A DNA stretch of 40,881 bases, from positions 1 through 40,881 of the forward strand of contig JANXMS010000274.1 in NCBI GenBank assembly GCA_025354525.1, given 5' to 3'. The translations under genes and the position numbers were made by a program. The stretch comes from Acidobacteriota bacterium. GTDB lineage: Bacteria > Acidobacteriota > Terriglobia > Bryobacterales > Bryobacteraceae. Of the stretch, positions 7,685 through 18,000 are shown in pieces. Numbering within the stretch: the first letter of the stretch is position 1; each line of letters opens with the position of its first letter. Below the pieces are notes generated by a model. That model was not told the DNA's origin. It ran no database searches and saw only the letters and a list, made by a program, of their open reading frames with translations.

Positions 7685-10600
7685 TTAAAAGCTGAGGCGG
7701 AGCCCGACTTGGACGACGCGCGAATTGGAGGCTCCGGTGATGGCTCCGAAGTTGGTGGCGGTGACGCTGCCTTGGGGGGCGCCGAATTGGGGCTTGTTGA
7801 GGGCGTTGAAAAGTTCGGCGCGAAACTGAACATTCACCCGCTCGCCGATCGGTTGGGAACGGCTGATGTTGAGGTCGAAGGTATTGAGGCCGGGGATGCG
7901 GAGTTTGGGTTGCGTGCGGGAATCGTTGCCGAGGGAGTAAGTCGGCGCCGGGAGGAAGGCGGTGGTATCGAAGTAGCGGTCGAGGGTGCGCTGGCCGTCG
8001 GGGAGGACGGGATCTTTCAAACGCACAGCGGCGGCGCCAACGCCGGGGAGGCGGGTATTGTTGGGGCCGGTGATGACCATGGGGAGGCCACGGCTGAAGG
8101 TGGTGACGCCGCTGAACTGCCAGCGGCCGAGCAGGCGGCTGCCGATGCCGGAGTTGAGCCATTTGCGACCCTTGCCAAAAGGGAGTTCGTAGATGTAGTT
8201 GGTGATGAAGTGCTGGGGGCGATCTTCTTCGCTCGTGGAGCGGGAGAGGCTGAGATTGTTCGGATCGAGGAAGCCGGAGCGGCCGCCGAAGCGTTCGCCG
8301 ACGTTGTCGATCTGCTTGCCGGCCGTGAAGGCGGCTTGGAAGCTGAGGCCGTGGCTGAATTGTTTGTCGATGCGAAGGGTGAAGCCGTGATAGATGGAAT
8401 CGCCGACGGGATCGCGGAAGCGGGTGATACCGGTGTAGTGGTTGAAGGGTTGGAGGAGTTGGCTGCGGCGGACCTGAGCGACGCTGAGGGCACCGGCGGG
8501 GATGACGCCGAAGTAGGGGTTGGCCACGAGATCGTCGAGGGCGGAGCCGAGGGCGAGGTTGCTGGCATCGACGGCGGTGCGGCTGCGATTGATCCAGATG
8601 CGTTGGCCGCGATTCCCAACGTAGGCGGCTTCGATGAGTAGGGTGGAGGAGAGGGCGTGTTGGAAGTTGAGGTTCCACTGGTGATTGAAGGGGGTGACCC
8701 AGGGGCGGAAGGCGGTGCCGATGCTGGAGCCGACGCCGGTGTTGGGAGCGTCGAAGAAGCCGGCTTCGAAGGAGCGGGCGAGGGTGGCACCGACGGGAGG
8801 GGTGTTCGGCGCGGCGGGGGGAGCGCCGAGAAAGACGGGGGTTTGAGCAAGAAAGCCGCTGCCGAGGTCGCTGGCACCGGCCCCAACGCCGCCGCTGCCG
8901 GGGAAGTAGAACAGGCCATAGCCGGCGCGAAGAACGGTGCGCTTGGGAAGTTGCCAGGCGAGGCCGATGCGGGGGGCGATGTTGTTGCGATCAGCGTCGG
9001 TTTGGTGGCGCGGGTTGCCGTCGCGACCGGTGAAGCGAAGGACGCCGGGGCGTTTGGTGAGCGGGTCGATCGCCGTGGGGTCGAAGAAACCGAGTTGGTT
9101 GAAGCGGTCGGTCCAGGGGGCTTGGTATTCCCAGCGGACGCCGAGGTTGACGGTGAGTTTGCGGGAGACCTTCCAATCGTCCTGGAGATAGGAGGCATAG
9201 TAGAGCTGCGAAGCGGAGAGGGCGGGATCGTCACTGAAGGAGCCACCGGTGGGAGCACCGAGGAGCATGGTGGCGAGGCCGTGGCCGGCGGTGGCGCTGG
9301 AGGTGGTGGGATTGGGGCCCTGGGTGAACGCGCGGCCGAAATCGTAGACGCCGGAGGGGCGTTCCGGGCGGAAGACATTGAAGTACTGGAACATGTAATC
9401 GTAGCCAGCTTTGAAGGAATGGTTGCCGCGAAGGAAAGTGAAGTGAGCCTGGCCTTCGTAGTTGCCTTCGGCATCAACGAAGTAGGACGCGCGATCGGCC
9501 CCGAGGGGAGCGAGGTCGGCGGGGGCGAAGCGGGGAAAAATCAGGGTTTTGGCGCGGGCTTTAAGGGAGGCGGGGAAGCCGAGTTGAGTGAAGTCGAAGC
9601 CTTTGCTGCGGAGTTCGGTTTCGATGACGCGACGAGTTGCACTGACGCGGAACTGGCCGATGAAGGAGGGGGAGAAGGTAACGGTATCGGAGAGGACGGT
9701 GGAGATGGCTTTGCTCTTCACCTGGCCCTGTTCGCCATTGACGCCTTCGCCGGGGAAGGCGATGTTAATGCCAGGAGAGAACTGGCTGTTGCCTTGGACG
9801 CCGAAGGTCAGGAAAAGACGATGGCGGGCACCGATGGACTGATCGAAGCGGAAGAACTGGCGGTCAGTATCGTTGGCGCGGGTATTGTTTTGGGCGAAGT
9901 TTTGGACAACGGTGTCGCGGTTGGCGATGGGGTAGTATTCGAGGACTCGGCGCGAGATGGGATCGATGCGGCTGGCCGGGATGCGGTTATCGGGGAACTG
10001 TTGGCGGATGAATTGGCCGGGGGCGGCGGGGTTGGGGACGGTGGTGGTGGGGTCGAAAATCCGGATCTGCTGGCCGGCGGCGGTAACGGTTCGGGAGAAA
10101 TCACCCGTGCGTTCGAGGGCGGTGGGGACGGTGAGGAGAAGGCTGTCCGGCGAGCGTTGGGGGATCCACTCGAGATTGGTAAAGAAGAAGGTTCGATTGC
10201 GGCCATCGTAGAGGCGGGGGATGACGACAGGTCCGCCGATGGCGAAGCCGTATTCGTTCCGACGGAAGGAGTTTCGGGGGAGCCCGGCGCGATTGCTGGC
10301 CCACGTGTTGGCGTTGAGTTTATCGTTGCGGAGAAACTCGTAGGCGGCACCGTGGAGTTGGTTGGTACCGGAGCGGGTGGCGACGGTGAGGACGCCTCCG
10401 CCGGAGCGACCGAATTCGCTGGAGAAGGAGTTGGTCATGACCTTGAACTCCTGGACCGTTTCAAGGGGCGGGGTGTAGGCGATGTCGTTGGTGGTGCTGT
10501 TGCGGGTTTCGGCTCCGTCGAGGAGAATTTCGCTGGTATTGGAGCGGCCGCCGTTGATGATGGGGCCGGAGCCGGCACTGCCGCGGGGAAGGACGCCGGG

Positions 10601-11068
10601 GGCGAGGAGGACGAGGCTGTAAGGGTTGCGACCGAGAAGCGGCAGTTCGATCATTTGCTTAGCGCCGACGACGTTGCCGAGAGTGGCCGACTGCTGTTCG
10701 AGCTGAACTGCTGAGGCGGTGACCGTGACTTCCTGTTGAACGGTGCCGGTGCGGAGCTTGAGGTTGACGGTGGCGGTGAGGCCGACGGTGAGGCGGATCC
10801 CGGTGACGCGGCTGGCATCGAAACCGGCTTTGGTGACTTTGAGGTCGTACTCGCCGGCGGAGAGGAAGGGGAGGCGATAGCTGCCGGCGGGATTGGTTTC
10901 GGTCTCGGCGTTAACCTTGGTGGCGCGGTTGGTCAAGACTACGGCGGCCCCGGGGACCAAGGCCCCGGAGTCATCGGTGACGACGCCGGTAAGGTTGGCT
11001 TGCTCTATTTGGGCGGAGAGAACCGAGGCGAGGAAGAGAGAGAGGATTGCCGCGCGCACTGATTGCAT
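7685..11068 (-). CDS. TonB-dependent receptor, Oar-like, with CarboxypepD-regulatory-like N-domain
   Basis: The 1127-residue protein has the same architecture as its downstream neighbour. It has a signal peptide (about 1-19, ending VLSAQ) and a carboxypeptidase-regulatory-like domain (about 22-105: GVVTDDSGALVPGAAV, PFLSAGEYDLKVTKAGF). A plug follows, with IELPLLGRNPYSLVLLAPGV and EFGRSGGGVLTVATRSGTNQ, and then a barrel ending VQVGLRLSF. Similar segments in the two receptors (plug motif, NRTFFFTNLEW against KTFWFAVYEG, PFGKGRKW against PFGKGKQF) show they are paralogues, but diverged ones. No obvious ribosome binding site precedes ATG 11068. The final stop is followed on the minus strand by a small stem with a GCAA/TTGC loop (7647-7662). 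Such receptors are multiplied in Bryobacterales, and the substrate cannot be inferred from sequence. Confidence 0.9.
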   Translation of the reverse strand: MQSVRAAILSLFLASVLSAQIEQANLTGVVTDDSGALVPGAAVVLTNRATKVNAETETNPAGSYRLPFLSAGEYDLKVTKAGFDASRVTGIRLTVGLTATVNLKLRTGTVQQEVTVTASAVQLEQQSATLGNVVGAKQMIELPLLGRNPYSLVLLAPGVLPRGSAGSGPIINGGRSNTSEILLDGAETRNSTTNDIAYTPPLETVQEFKVMTNSFSSEFGRSGGGVLTVATRSGTNQLHGAAYEFLRNDKLNANTWASNRAGLPRNSFRRNEYGFAIGGPVVIPRLYDGRNRTFFFTNLEWIPQRSPDSLLLTVPTALERTGDFSRTVTAAGQQIRIFDPTTTVPNPAAPGQFIRQQFPDNRIPASRIDPISRRVLEYYPIANRDTVVQNFAQNNTRANDTDRQFFRFDQSIGARHRLFLTFGVQGNSQFSPGINIAFPGEGVNGEQGQVKSKAISTVLSDTVTFSPSFIGQFRVSATRRVIETELRSKGFDFTQLGFPASLKARAKTLIFPRFAPADLAPLGADRASYFVDAEGNYEGQAHFTFLRGNHSFKAGYDYMFQYFNVFRPERPSGVYDFGRAFTQGPNPTTSSATAGHGLATMLLGAPTGGSFSDDPALSASQLYYASYLQDDWKVSRKLTVNLGVRWEYQAPWTDRFNQLGFFDPTAIDPLTKRPGVLRFTGRDGNPRHQTDADRNNIAPRIGLAWQLPKRTVLRAGYGLFYFPGSGGVGAGASDLGSGFLAQTPVFLGAPPAAPNTPPVGATLARSFEAGFFDAPNTGVGSSIGTAFRPWVTPFNHQWNLNFQHALSSTLLIEAAYVGNRGQRIWINRSRTAVDASNLALGSALDDLVANPYFGVIPAGALSVAQVRRSQLLQPFNHYTGITRFRDPVGDSIYHGFTLRIDKQFSHGLSFQAAFTAGKQIDNVGERFGGRSGFLDPNNLSLSRSTSEEDRPQHFITNYIYELPFGKGRKWLNSGIGSRLLGRWQFSGVTTFSRGLPMVITGPNNTRLPGVGAAAVRLKDPVLPDGQRTLDRYFDTTAFLPAPTYSLGNDSRTQPKLRIPGLNTFDLNISRSQPIGERVNVQFRAELFNALNKPQFGAPQGSVTATNFGAITGASNSRVVQVGLRLSF

Positions 11069-11205
11069 TAAGGAACTTTATCACGAACACGTACACTTCC
11101 CAGCTTTCAATTGGGTTATCCGACGGATGTACTTCCGCGTCTGGATGGGGGAAACAAATCGGCGGCGGAGCATAAAACCGAGGCACCCCAGCCTTAGCAA
11201 AGGGG

Positions 11206-12063
11206 CTAGTTCGGGGGAGCGGCGGGCGGTGCTTCTTTCGGCGTGAGAGGGGTTAGCACGGTGTAACCCGCGGCGTTCGTCCGCAGGGCGAAGCCGGTTA
11301 CCATTTTCGAGCCTTCCGCGACGACCACGCGAACGGTTCCGCTTTTGACCTCTTTGAAAGCGTCGTTGAGGACGACGACTCGAAGGTTGCCGGGCTTCAA
11401 GACGAGGGTTCCGTTTCCGACGGTTTTTCCTTGGCGATCAAGCATCGAGATGGCGACGCTGCTGTCTTCTTCGAGGGCGGAATTTAGGAGGACGAGGCCG
11501 GTTGAATTGGCGGCGGAGTCCAGGAAGAGGACGGAGAAAGTTGGCTCCGATTCCGGATGGAGAGTGGTGACGAATTCCCGAACTGCTCCAGCGGCGGTGG
11601 TGTTGCGGACGATGGCGTAGCCGGAGAAGCGGTCTGTGCGCGGCTCGGAGGAACAGTAGGCCCAGGCAGTCGTGAGAGCGGTGGCGGTGCTGACGGTGCT
11701 GAAGGATTCCGTGGCGAATTTGGAGATGGTGGAGGTGGTGAAGGCGGTGGGGTCTTGGGTGCCTGAGAAGCTAAATTTGATGGGTTTCGCTTCGCCGCCC
11801 GTGCCGACAAATTCGCAGCCGACGGTGATCTCGCGATCTTCGAGGTTGGTGAGATAGAAGGTGGTGGTCCAGGTGCCGCTCGATAGGAAGTAGGGGAAGA
11901 CGTGGTCAACGTCTGGGGCGACGAAGAGTTGGCGGTTAACGCCGGGCTTGTGCGCCGCTTCCCGGGTTCGGAGGGAGCGGGTGGTGGACGACGAGTCGGT
12001 TTGGCCGAGCATGGAGCATGCGGTTGCGATGAGTAGGATTGGGAGGACGTTTGGTTGTTTCAT
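11206..12063 (-). CDS. Secreted protein of unknown function
   Basis: The 285-residue protein has a signal peptide with a possible lipobox-like stretch (ATACSMLGQ, cysteine at residue 16). The rest is rich in Ser, Thr and Val, with alternating hydrophobic residues that suggest beta-sandwich folding: HVFPYFLSSGTWTTTFYLTN, FSVLFLDSAANSTGLVLLNS, and a C-terminal proline-rich end. I do not recognise a named family, though the pattern resembles export-associated proteins seen near acidobacterial surface genes. The start lies 19 bases after the stop of the giant RHS/SBBP gene on the same strand, so translation or transcription may be linked, and a role on or with the RHS protein is possible. An immunity-protein role is unlikely for an exported protein but cannot be excluded. 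Confidence 0.72.
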   Translation of the reverse strand: MKQPNVLPILLIATACSMLGQTDSSSTTRSLRTREAAHKPGVNRQLFVAPDVDHVFPYFLSSGTWTTTFYLTNLEDREITVGCEFVGTGGEAKPIKFSFSGTQDPTAFTTSTISKFATESFSTVSTATALTTAWAYCSSEPRTDRFSGYAIVRNTTAAGAVREFVTTLHPESEPTFSVLFLDSAANSTGLVLLNSALEEDSSVAISMLDRQGKTVGNGTLVLKPGNLRVVVLNDAFKEVKSGTVRVVVAEGSKMVTGFALRTNAAGYTVLTPLTPKEAPPAAPPN

Positions 12064-12082
12064 TGTATTGTCTTGGTTGGAA

Positions 12083-15000
12083 TTAGTTTGGTCGGAAGAT
12101 TGCAGCTTTGTTGCCGATGAGCGACCCGCCGTCGTTGCCGATCAGCGACCCGCCGTCGTTACCGATCAGCGACCCGCCATCGTTGCCGATCAGCGACCCG
12201 CCGTCGTTACCGATCAGCGACCCGCCGTCGTTGCCGATGAGCGACCCGCCATTCGGGGCTAGCAATATCTGAGGCACGGAGACCGAGCCGATGAGTCCGG
12301 CCTTAGGCAACCCTGAGAGGGAAATCAGCATGCTGTTTCCCTTTGCATCGCAAACGAAACTGAGGCCGCAGATGCCGATCGGTTGCCGGTTGGCCAACTC
12401 CAGTGCGCGGGCGGCGGCGAGCGTCGCGATTGCCTCGCTCTGCTGGTTTGCAAGGTGGGTGAAATACTGCTGCCTGACCTTCTGCCTGATCGTTTTGAAG
12501 TTCTCTCCGGTAAATGCTTCGAGCGCGAGAAGGAAGGAGTCTGCATTGTTTGCGCGCTCTAGCGTAGTGATATCGCCCAGAACATTCCCGGCGATGACGA
12601 TCAGAAACAGGGGCAGACGACTGAAGGCCGCCTGGGCAGATAAACCCCTTGGATCCGAATAGTTCACGGGATTAGCCAGAGCGTATTGATACGGATTGAT
12701 GGCCCTCGGTGAAGGATTTACTTCCCGATCTCGCGAGAGGAACCGCCCGCTGGTCGCATCGTAGAAGCGGAACCCCATGAGAAAGAGCCCGGCTTGGTCC
12801 TGTTGCATCACGCCCCAGGCACCAAGGAACGTGAACGGATTGTCAGAAGTTCCGCGGCGCCCCAGCGTTTCGCCGTAGGGGGTTATCTCGTAGGAGTCGG
12901 TCACGGCACCGTCGTCACCGGTGAGGAAGGTGGTGGAGCCGCGTCCATCGAAATGGTAGAAGCGGCGGGCGTTCGAGGAGGCGTCGATGCTGTACAAGAG
13001 CTTCCCATTCGGCAAATGGATGTAGTAGCGAAGATCGGCGTCAGCGAGACGCTCGGCCGCGATCGTCGGTTGACCGGTGGCGTAATTGACGACGTACGAG
13101 GTGGCCCCGCCGGGTGCGCTGCGAGCGATGACGTGGCCGCGAGCATCGTAGTCGAGCGTGACCGGCGAATCTCCGGAGGTGAAGCCGACAAGTCGGGAGG
13201 TGATGTCCCACGAATAGGCCCGACGGGCATCCGTTTTGACGCGACCAGCGGCGTCATAGGTGGCGCTCGTCAACTGCGAGGCGGCATCGTAGGCGAACTC
13301 TTCAGTGCCTGTCCCAACCTCAGCAATCGCCGGGTTGTCGCGTTCCTCGCTGATCACGCGATTGGCCTTGTCATAGCCCAAGCTGATCCGGCCAATCGTT
13401 TCGTCCTTCTTTTCCTCAATGGAGGTGAGGCGGTTATCAGCGTCATAGTTGAACGAGGTGACCACGGCGTTCGGCCGTCTGATGGCGGTCATGGCCCCCG
13501 CTAAGTCGTAGCTGAACTCGGTTTCGGCACCAAGCCAATCGGTGATTTTTGTTACTTCGCCTCGTTTGTTGTACGCGTAGCGAACGACCTTGTCCGGACT
13601 GTACTTCATCGCCGCGATGCGTCCCAGCGGATCACGATCAATCACGAGGCCGTTTGAACCAGTGATCCGGCCGTTGGCGTCGTAAGTCAAGGCGATGCCT
13701 TTAGCTTCGAGCAGGCGGCCCTTGTCGTCTCGATTGAACCTTAACTCGGAACCGTCGGAATGCCGGGTCGACAGCAGGCTGCCTGCCGAATCGTAGGTGT
13801 GGGCCACACTGCCGAGACCTTGCGGCAGTTTGACTTCAGCGACCCTACCGCGCTTGTCGTACGCAAGACTGGACGAGCGGTTCAGCGGATCCTGCAGAGA
13901 CAGCGTGCGGCCAGCCTCGTCGTACTGGTTGGCCCATACGGAGCCAGCAGCGTCTGTCAGGGTAGCGATGCGACCAAGGTCGTTGCGGGTAAGCGCGGTT
14001 TTGAGGCCGCCGGGAGCCACGATGGAGGCGATTTCGCCGCGCGCATCATACGCGAACGTAGTCTTTTCGCCCATGCCATTGGCAATACTGGTTACCCGTC
14101 CGACCGCATCGAACTCCTGCGACATCTCGACACCAAGCGGACTAGTCGATTTGGTAATCAGACCAAGCTTGTTACTCTCTTTCTTCCAAACCCGGCCATT
14201 GCCGTCGGTAGTGGTGGTCGGCACCCCTTCCTTGTTGTAGGCAAGTTCAGCGCGAGTGCCGATCCCATCTTTTATCGCAGTCATTCGGCTCAACGAGTCG
14301 TAAGTGAGTTCGACCTCGTCGCCCAAGGCGTCGGTAAACTTAGTGACCAGGTTGTTTCGGTTGTACGCAAAGGTCGTTTTGTTGCCGAGGCGATCCGTCG
14401 ATTGGAGCGGGAGAAGGCTAGGGTTGTAGATCCAGGACTCGGTGGCTCCCAGTTCATCCGTTCGGGAAGCGATCTGGTTATTCTGGTTCCTCGCGTACTT
14501 GACGGACTTTCCATTTTCGTCGGTCTGTTGGGTGATCCCGTCGCCCGCGTCATAGGCGAACAGGCGTGAGGTTCCGTCGGGATGGGTGATCTTCGTAACG
14601 CGTCCGAGGTTGTCCCGCTCATAGGTGGTCGCGTTCCCGGTGGCGGTTGTCACCGACGCGTTGGTGCCGTTGGCGTTGTACGTCCACTTGGATACGGCAC
14701 CGCCAGGAGACGTCAACGTCAGCGGTAAGCCTTGGGCGTTGTAGGTGTATTTCCAGGACTTTCCGGCGCGGTCGATGATCGTGAGCGGGTTGCCCCGCGA
14801 ATCGAATTCGTAGGCGATGGATGAGCCGTCGCCGTGCTCGATCTTCGTGACGTTGAAGAAGGTGAAACTAGCTTGGGTCTGGCCAGCGTAAGTGGCGGTC
14901 AGTTTGTTGCCCTGCGCGTCGGTGACGGTTTGGAGCATGCCGGTGGGGGCATGGTAGGTTAAGCTGGTCGAATTCCCGAGGCGATCCTTTATGCTGGTGC

Positions 15001-18000
15001 GTCGATGGGCGGGGTCGTAGGTTATTTCGGTCACCGAGCCGGTGGGGTCAGTGACGCGGACGAGGTCGCCGGCCACGTCGTGGGTGTGGCGGTTGACGGC
15101 GTTCAAGGGATCGGTGATCGCGGTGACCCCGGCGGCTTCGAAGGCGACTTTTGTGGGGCGGCCTTCGGCGTCGGACTGCTCGGCAACTCGGCCGGCGGGG
15201 TCGTAGACGTTGGTGTAGGCGGGGGTGCCGGCAGGGAGCAAGTGCTTGGTCAAGCGGCCGGAGGCAGCGTATTCATAACGGGCGGCGCGGCCGTAGACAT
15301 CGGTGACTGCGCTTAAGTTTTCGCCGCGATAGGCGAACTGGATCGTGCGACCGGTATGGTCCCGAACCTCGGTGAGGAACCCGCCGGCGTAGGTGAACTT
15401 CAGCGAGCGGCCGAGGCCGTCGTTGACTTCGGTCGGGCCGCCAGCGGCAGGCGTCACTTGAAGGGCGTTGCCGTTGCGGTCTTCGATGCGGGTGAGCTGG
15501 CCACGTCGATTAAAGGTGACGATTCGCGACTGGGCGATGTCGCCGAGCTTGTAGTCGTTCGCGGATTCGAGGAGCCGGTATTCGGACTTCTGCTGAGGCT
15601 GCATCTGCCAGGCACCGGAGACGAGCCGGAACGTGACCTTCACCCCGCCCTCGAGGGTGACGATGGCGGCGCCGGATGTATTGGCCAGAGAGAGGTCGAA
15701 GTTGTGCGCCCAGTTGAGCCCGAGGCCGCTGGCAATTTCGTTGCTTAAAAGCGCACTGCTGTAATAGCGTTTGAACTGCAGAAGCATAACCCCGCCGAGC
15801 GAGAGATCGTTGAATTCGTCGGTGTGTTCCCCGGTGGCGGTGGAAAAGGGGTCGCCGGCGGAACCGCTGGACTTGTACTGGGTCATCGGCCGGATAGCGG
15901 GCAGGGGCGGATCCTGCGGGGCGGAGTTGCTGCCGGAGACACCGACGAACATTTCGGCGTGTCCGGTGCTGGCGCGTTCAGAAGAGGCCATGCGGACGGG
16001 TCCGCCTTTGCCGGGGAGAGCGAGCCACTGGGGGGCGTTGCAATCGTCGGTAGCACGCGCCCAGCCGATGGCGAGGGAGCGGGTTGCACCGTGACTGAGG
16101 GCGACGATGCGACTGCCGCCGCCCATGCAGGCACTACTGATGGTTTGGATGCCGAGTTCGCGGCTGAGGTCGTCGGAGAAAGCGTACATGCGGGCGGGTT
16201 CGTTCGGAAAAGAGGTTCCGTTGACGGCGACGAGGATGGTTCCTTCGACGCGGACGGCAATGGCGTCGGCGCTGTCTTCCCCGTTGCCGCCGAGGTACGA
16301 GGCCGCGAGGACTTGGCTGCCGTTGGCGGAAAGCTGAAGGAGAAAGCCGTCGGTGGGGCCGCCCAGAAACTGCCGATTGAGCACGCTGCCGCCCATCGGG
16401 AGATTGCGGGAGGCGGTGACGCCGGAGACGAAGGCGGTGCCGTTGGCCGACACGGCGAGGGCGAGGACTTGGTCGTCGGCGCTGCCCCCGATGAAGGTGG
16501 AGTAGGCGAGGGCGGAGCCGGCGGGGTTGAGTTTGGCGACGAAGCCGTCGGTGCCGCCGAGGCTGGCGGCGGCGAGGACGCCGGGGGTGGTGGGAAAGTT
16601 GGTGGAGGCGGTGGTGCCGGCGACATAGACGTTGCCGACAGCGTCAAGGCCGACGCGTTGGATGCTGTCCGCGGCGGTTCCGCCGAGGAGGGTGGAATAG
16701 ATGGCAATCGGGTCGCCGGGGTTGAGCTTCACGAGGAAGCCGTCGGTGGCTCCATTGTGTTTGTCCTGGACGGCGCCGGGGCGGGTGGGGAAGTTAGTGG
16801 AGGCGGTGACGCCTGCGGCGTAGATGACACCCGCTGCGTCAACAGCCACGCTTCGGACGGCATCGTCAGCGGAGCCGCCGAGATAGGTGGAATAGAGCAG
16901 GCGTTCGCCCTTGGCGTTCAGACGGGCGACGAAGCCGTCGGCGGTGCCGCCGCCGTAGGTGCGTTGGAGAGCATCGGGGGTGACGGGGAAGTTTTGGCTG
17001 GTGGTGGTGCCGCTAATGGTGACGATGCCTTGGCGGTCAACCGAGATGCCGCCGGCCGAGTCGGCTCCGTTGCCGCCGAGATAGGTGACCCAGACGAGTG
17101 ATTTCGTATTGTTGCTCAGCTTCATGACAAAGACGTCGGTGGCACCGCCGGCGTTGGTCGGCTGGACGGGGCGGAGGACGCCGGGCATGTCGGTGGAGTT
17201 GGTGGTGCCGACGACATAAAGGAAGCCTTGGGAGTCTTCGACGGCTGCGGTGGGGACGTCGTCGCCGGAGCCACCGGCGAGGGTGAAATCGCCGAAGACG
17301 GGGTCGATGACAAGGGGGAGCGAGGGGTCGAATTTGCCGATGCGGAAGCCGACGGTGCCGCCAGCGAGGGAGTAGGAGCCGGTGACGGGCCGTTTGACGC
17401 CGTTGACCTCTTGATGGAGAACCGGCTTTTGGAAGAGGACGGTTTGGCCGCTGGCCTGCATAACGAGATCGCCGTTTGGAGCGATGGCGAGTTGGGTTGC
17501 GCCGGGGAGCTGGAAGCGGATTTTGGTAGGGTCGGCGCCGGGATTGACGATGAGATCGTATTCGAGTTGCTGGGGATTGCCGTAGTAGACGATGTCGACT
17601 CCGGGGAAGAGGTCTTTGTAATGGATGCGGGCAAAGTGGGGGACGCCGGTGCGCCATTTGCGGGCGTCGGAACCGGTGAGGTAGTTGGTGGTGGAGGCCT
17701 GTGGCTGTTGGCCGAAGGGGCGGGCGGCGGGGTTGGCTCCGAGCCATTCCAGGCGGACGGAGGCACCAGGGAGCGCGAAGAGAGCTTCCTGGGCGGAGAC
17801 GGCGACGCTGAAGTTGCCTCGGCGGGCTAGGAATTGGTAGCGGGAGTCGATTTGGCCTTGGTTGGCTTCGAAGCTGAGGGCTACGGCCGATGGGGCCCCG
17901 GCCCGTTCGCGCTTTACGATGTTACCGGCAGCATCGTAGGTATAAGAAATGGAGCGGCCGTCGCCGTAGTCGACTTTCGTTAGGCGCCCGGCGGCGTCGT

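Noticed and set aside
7643-8641. 332-codon open frame on the plus strand
   Set aside because: Shadow of the 3' half of the receptor gene, with low-complexity translation.
8657-10714. 685-codon open frame on the plus strand
   Set aside because: It is antisense to the receptor gene 7685-11068; its translation is a low-complexity Gly/Ala/Glu string, typical of the mirror frame of G+C-rich coding DNA.
12110-12250. Regular 24-base repeats as a possible CRISPR array
   Set aside because: Units are contiguous without spacers and encode an in-frame protein repeat.
15824-17101. 425-codon open frame on the plus strand
   Set aside because: Antisense shadow of the SBBP propeller part of the RHS protein; Gly/Ala/Asp-rich with no motif.
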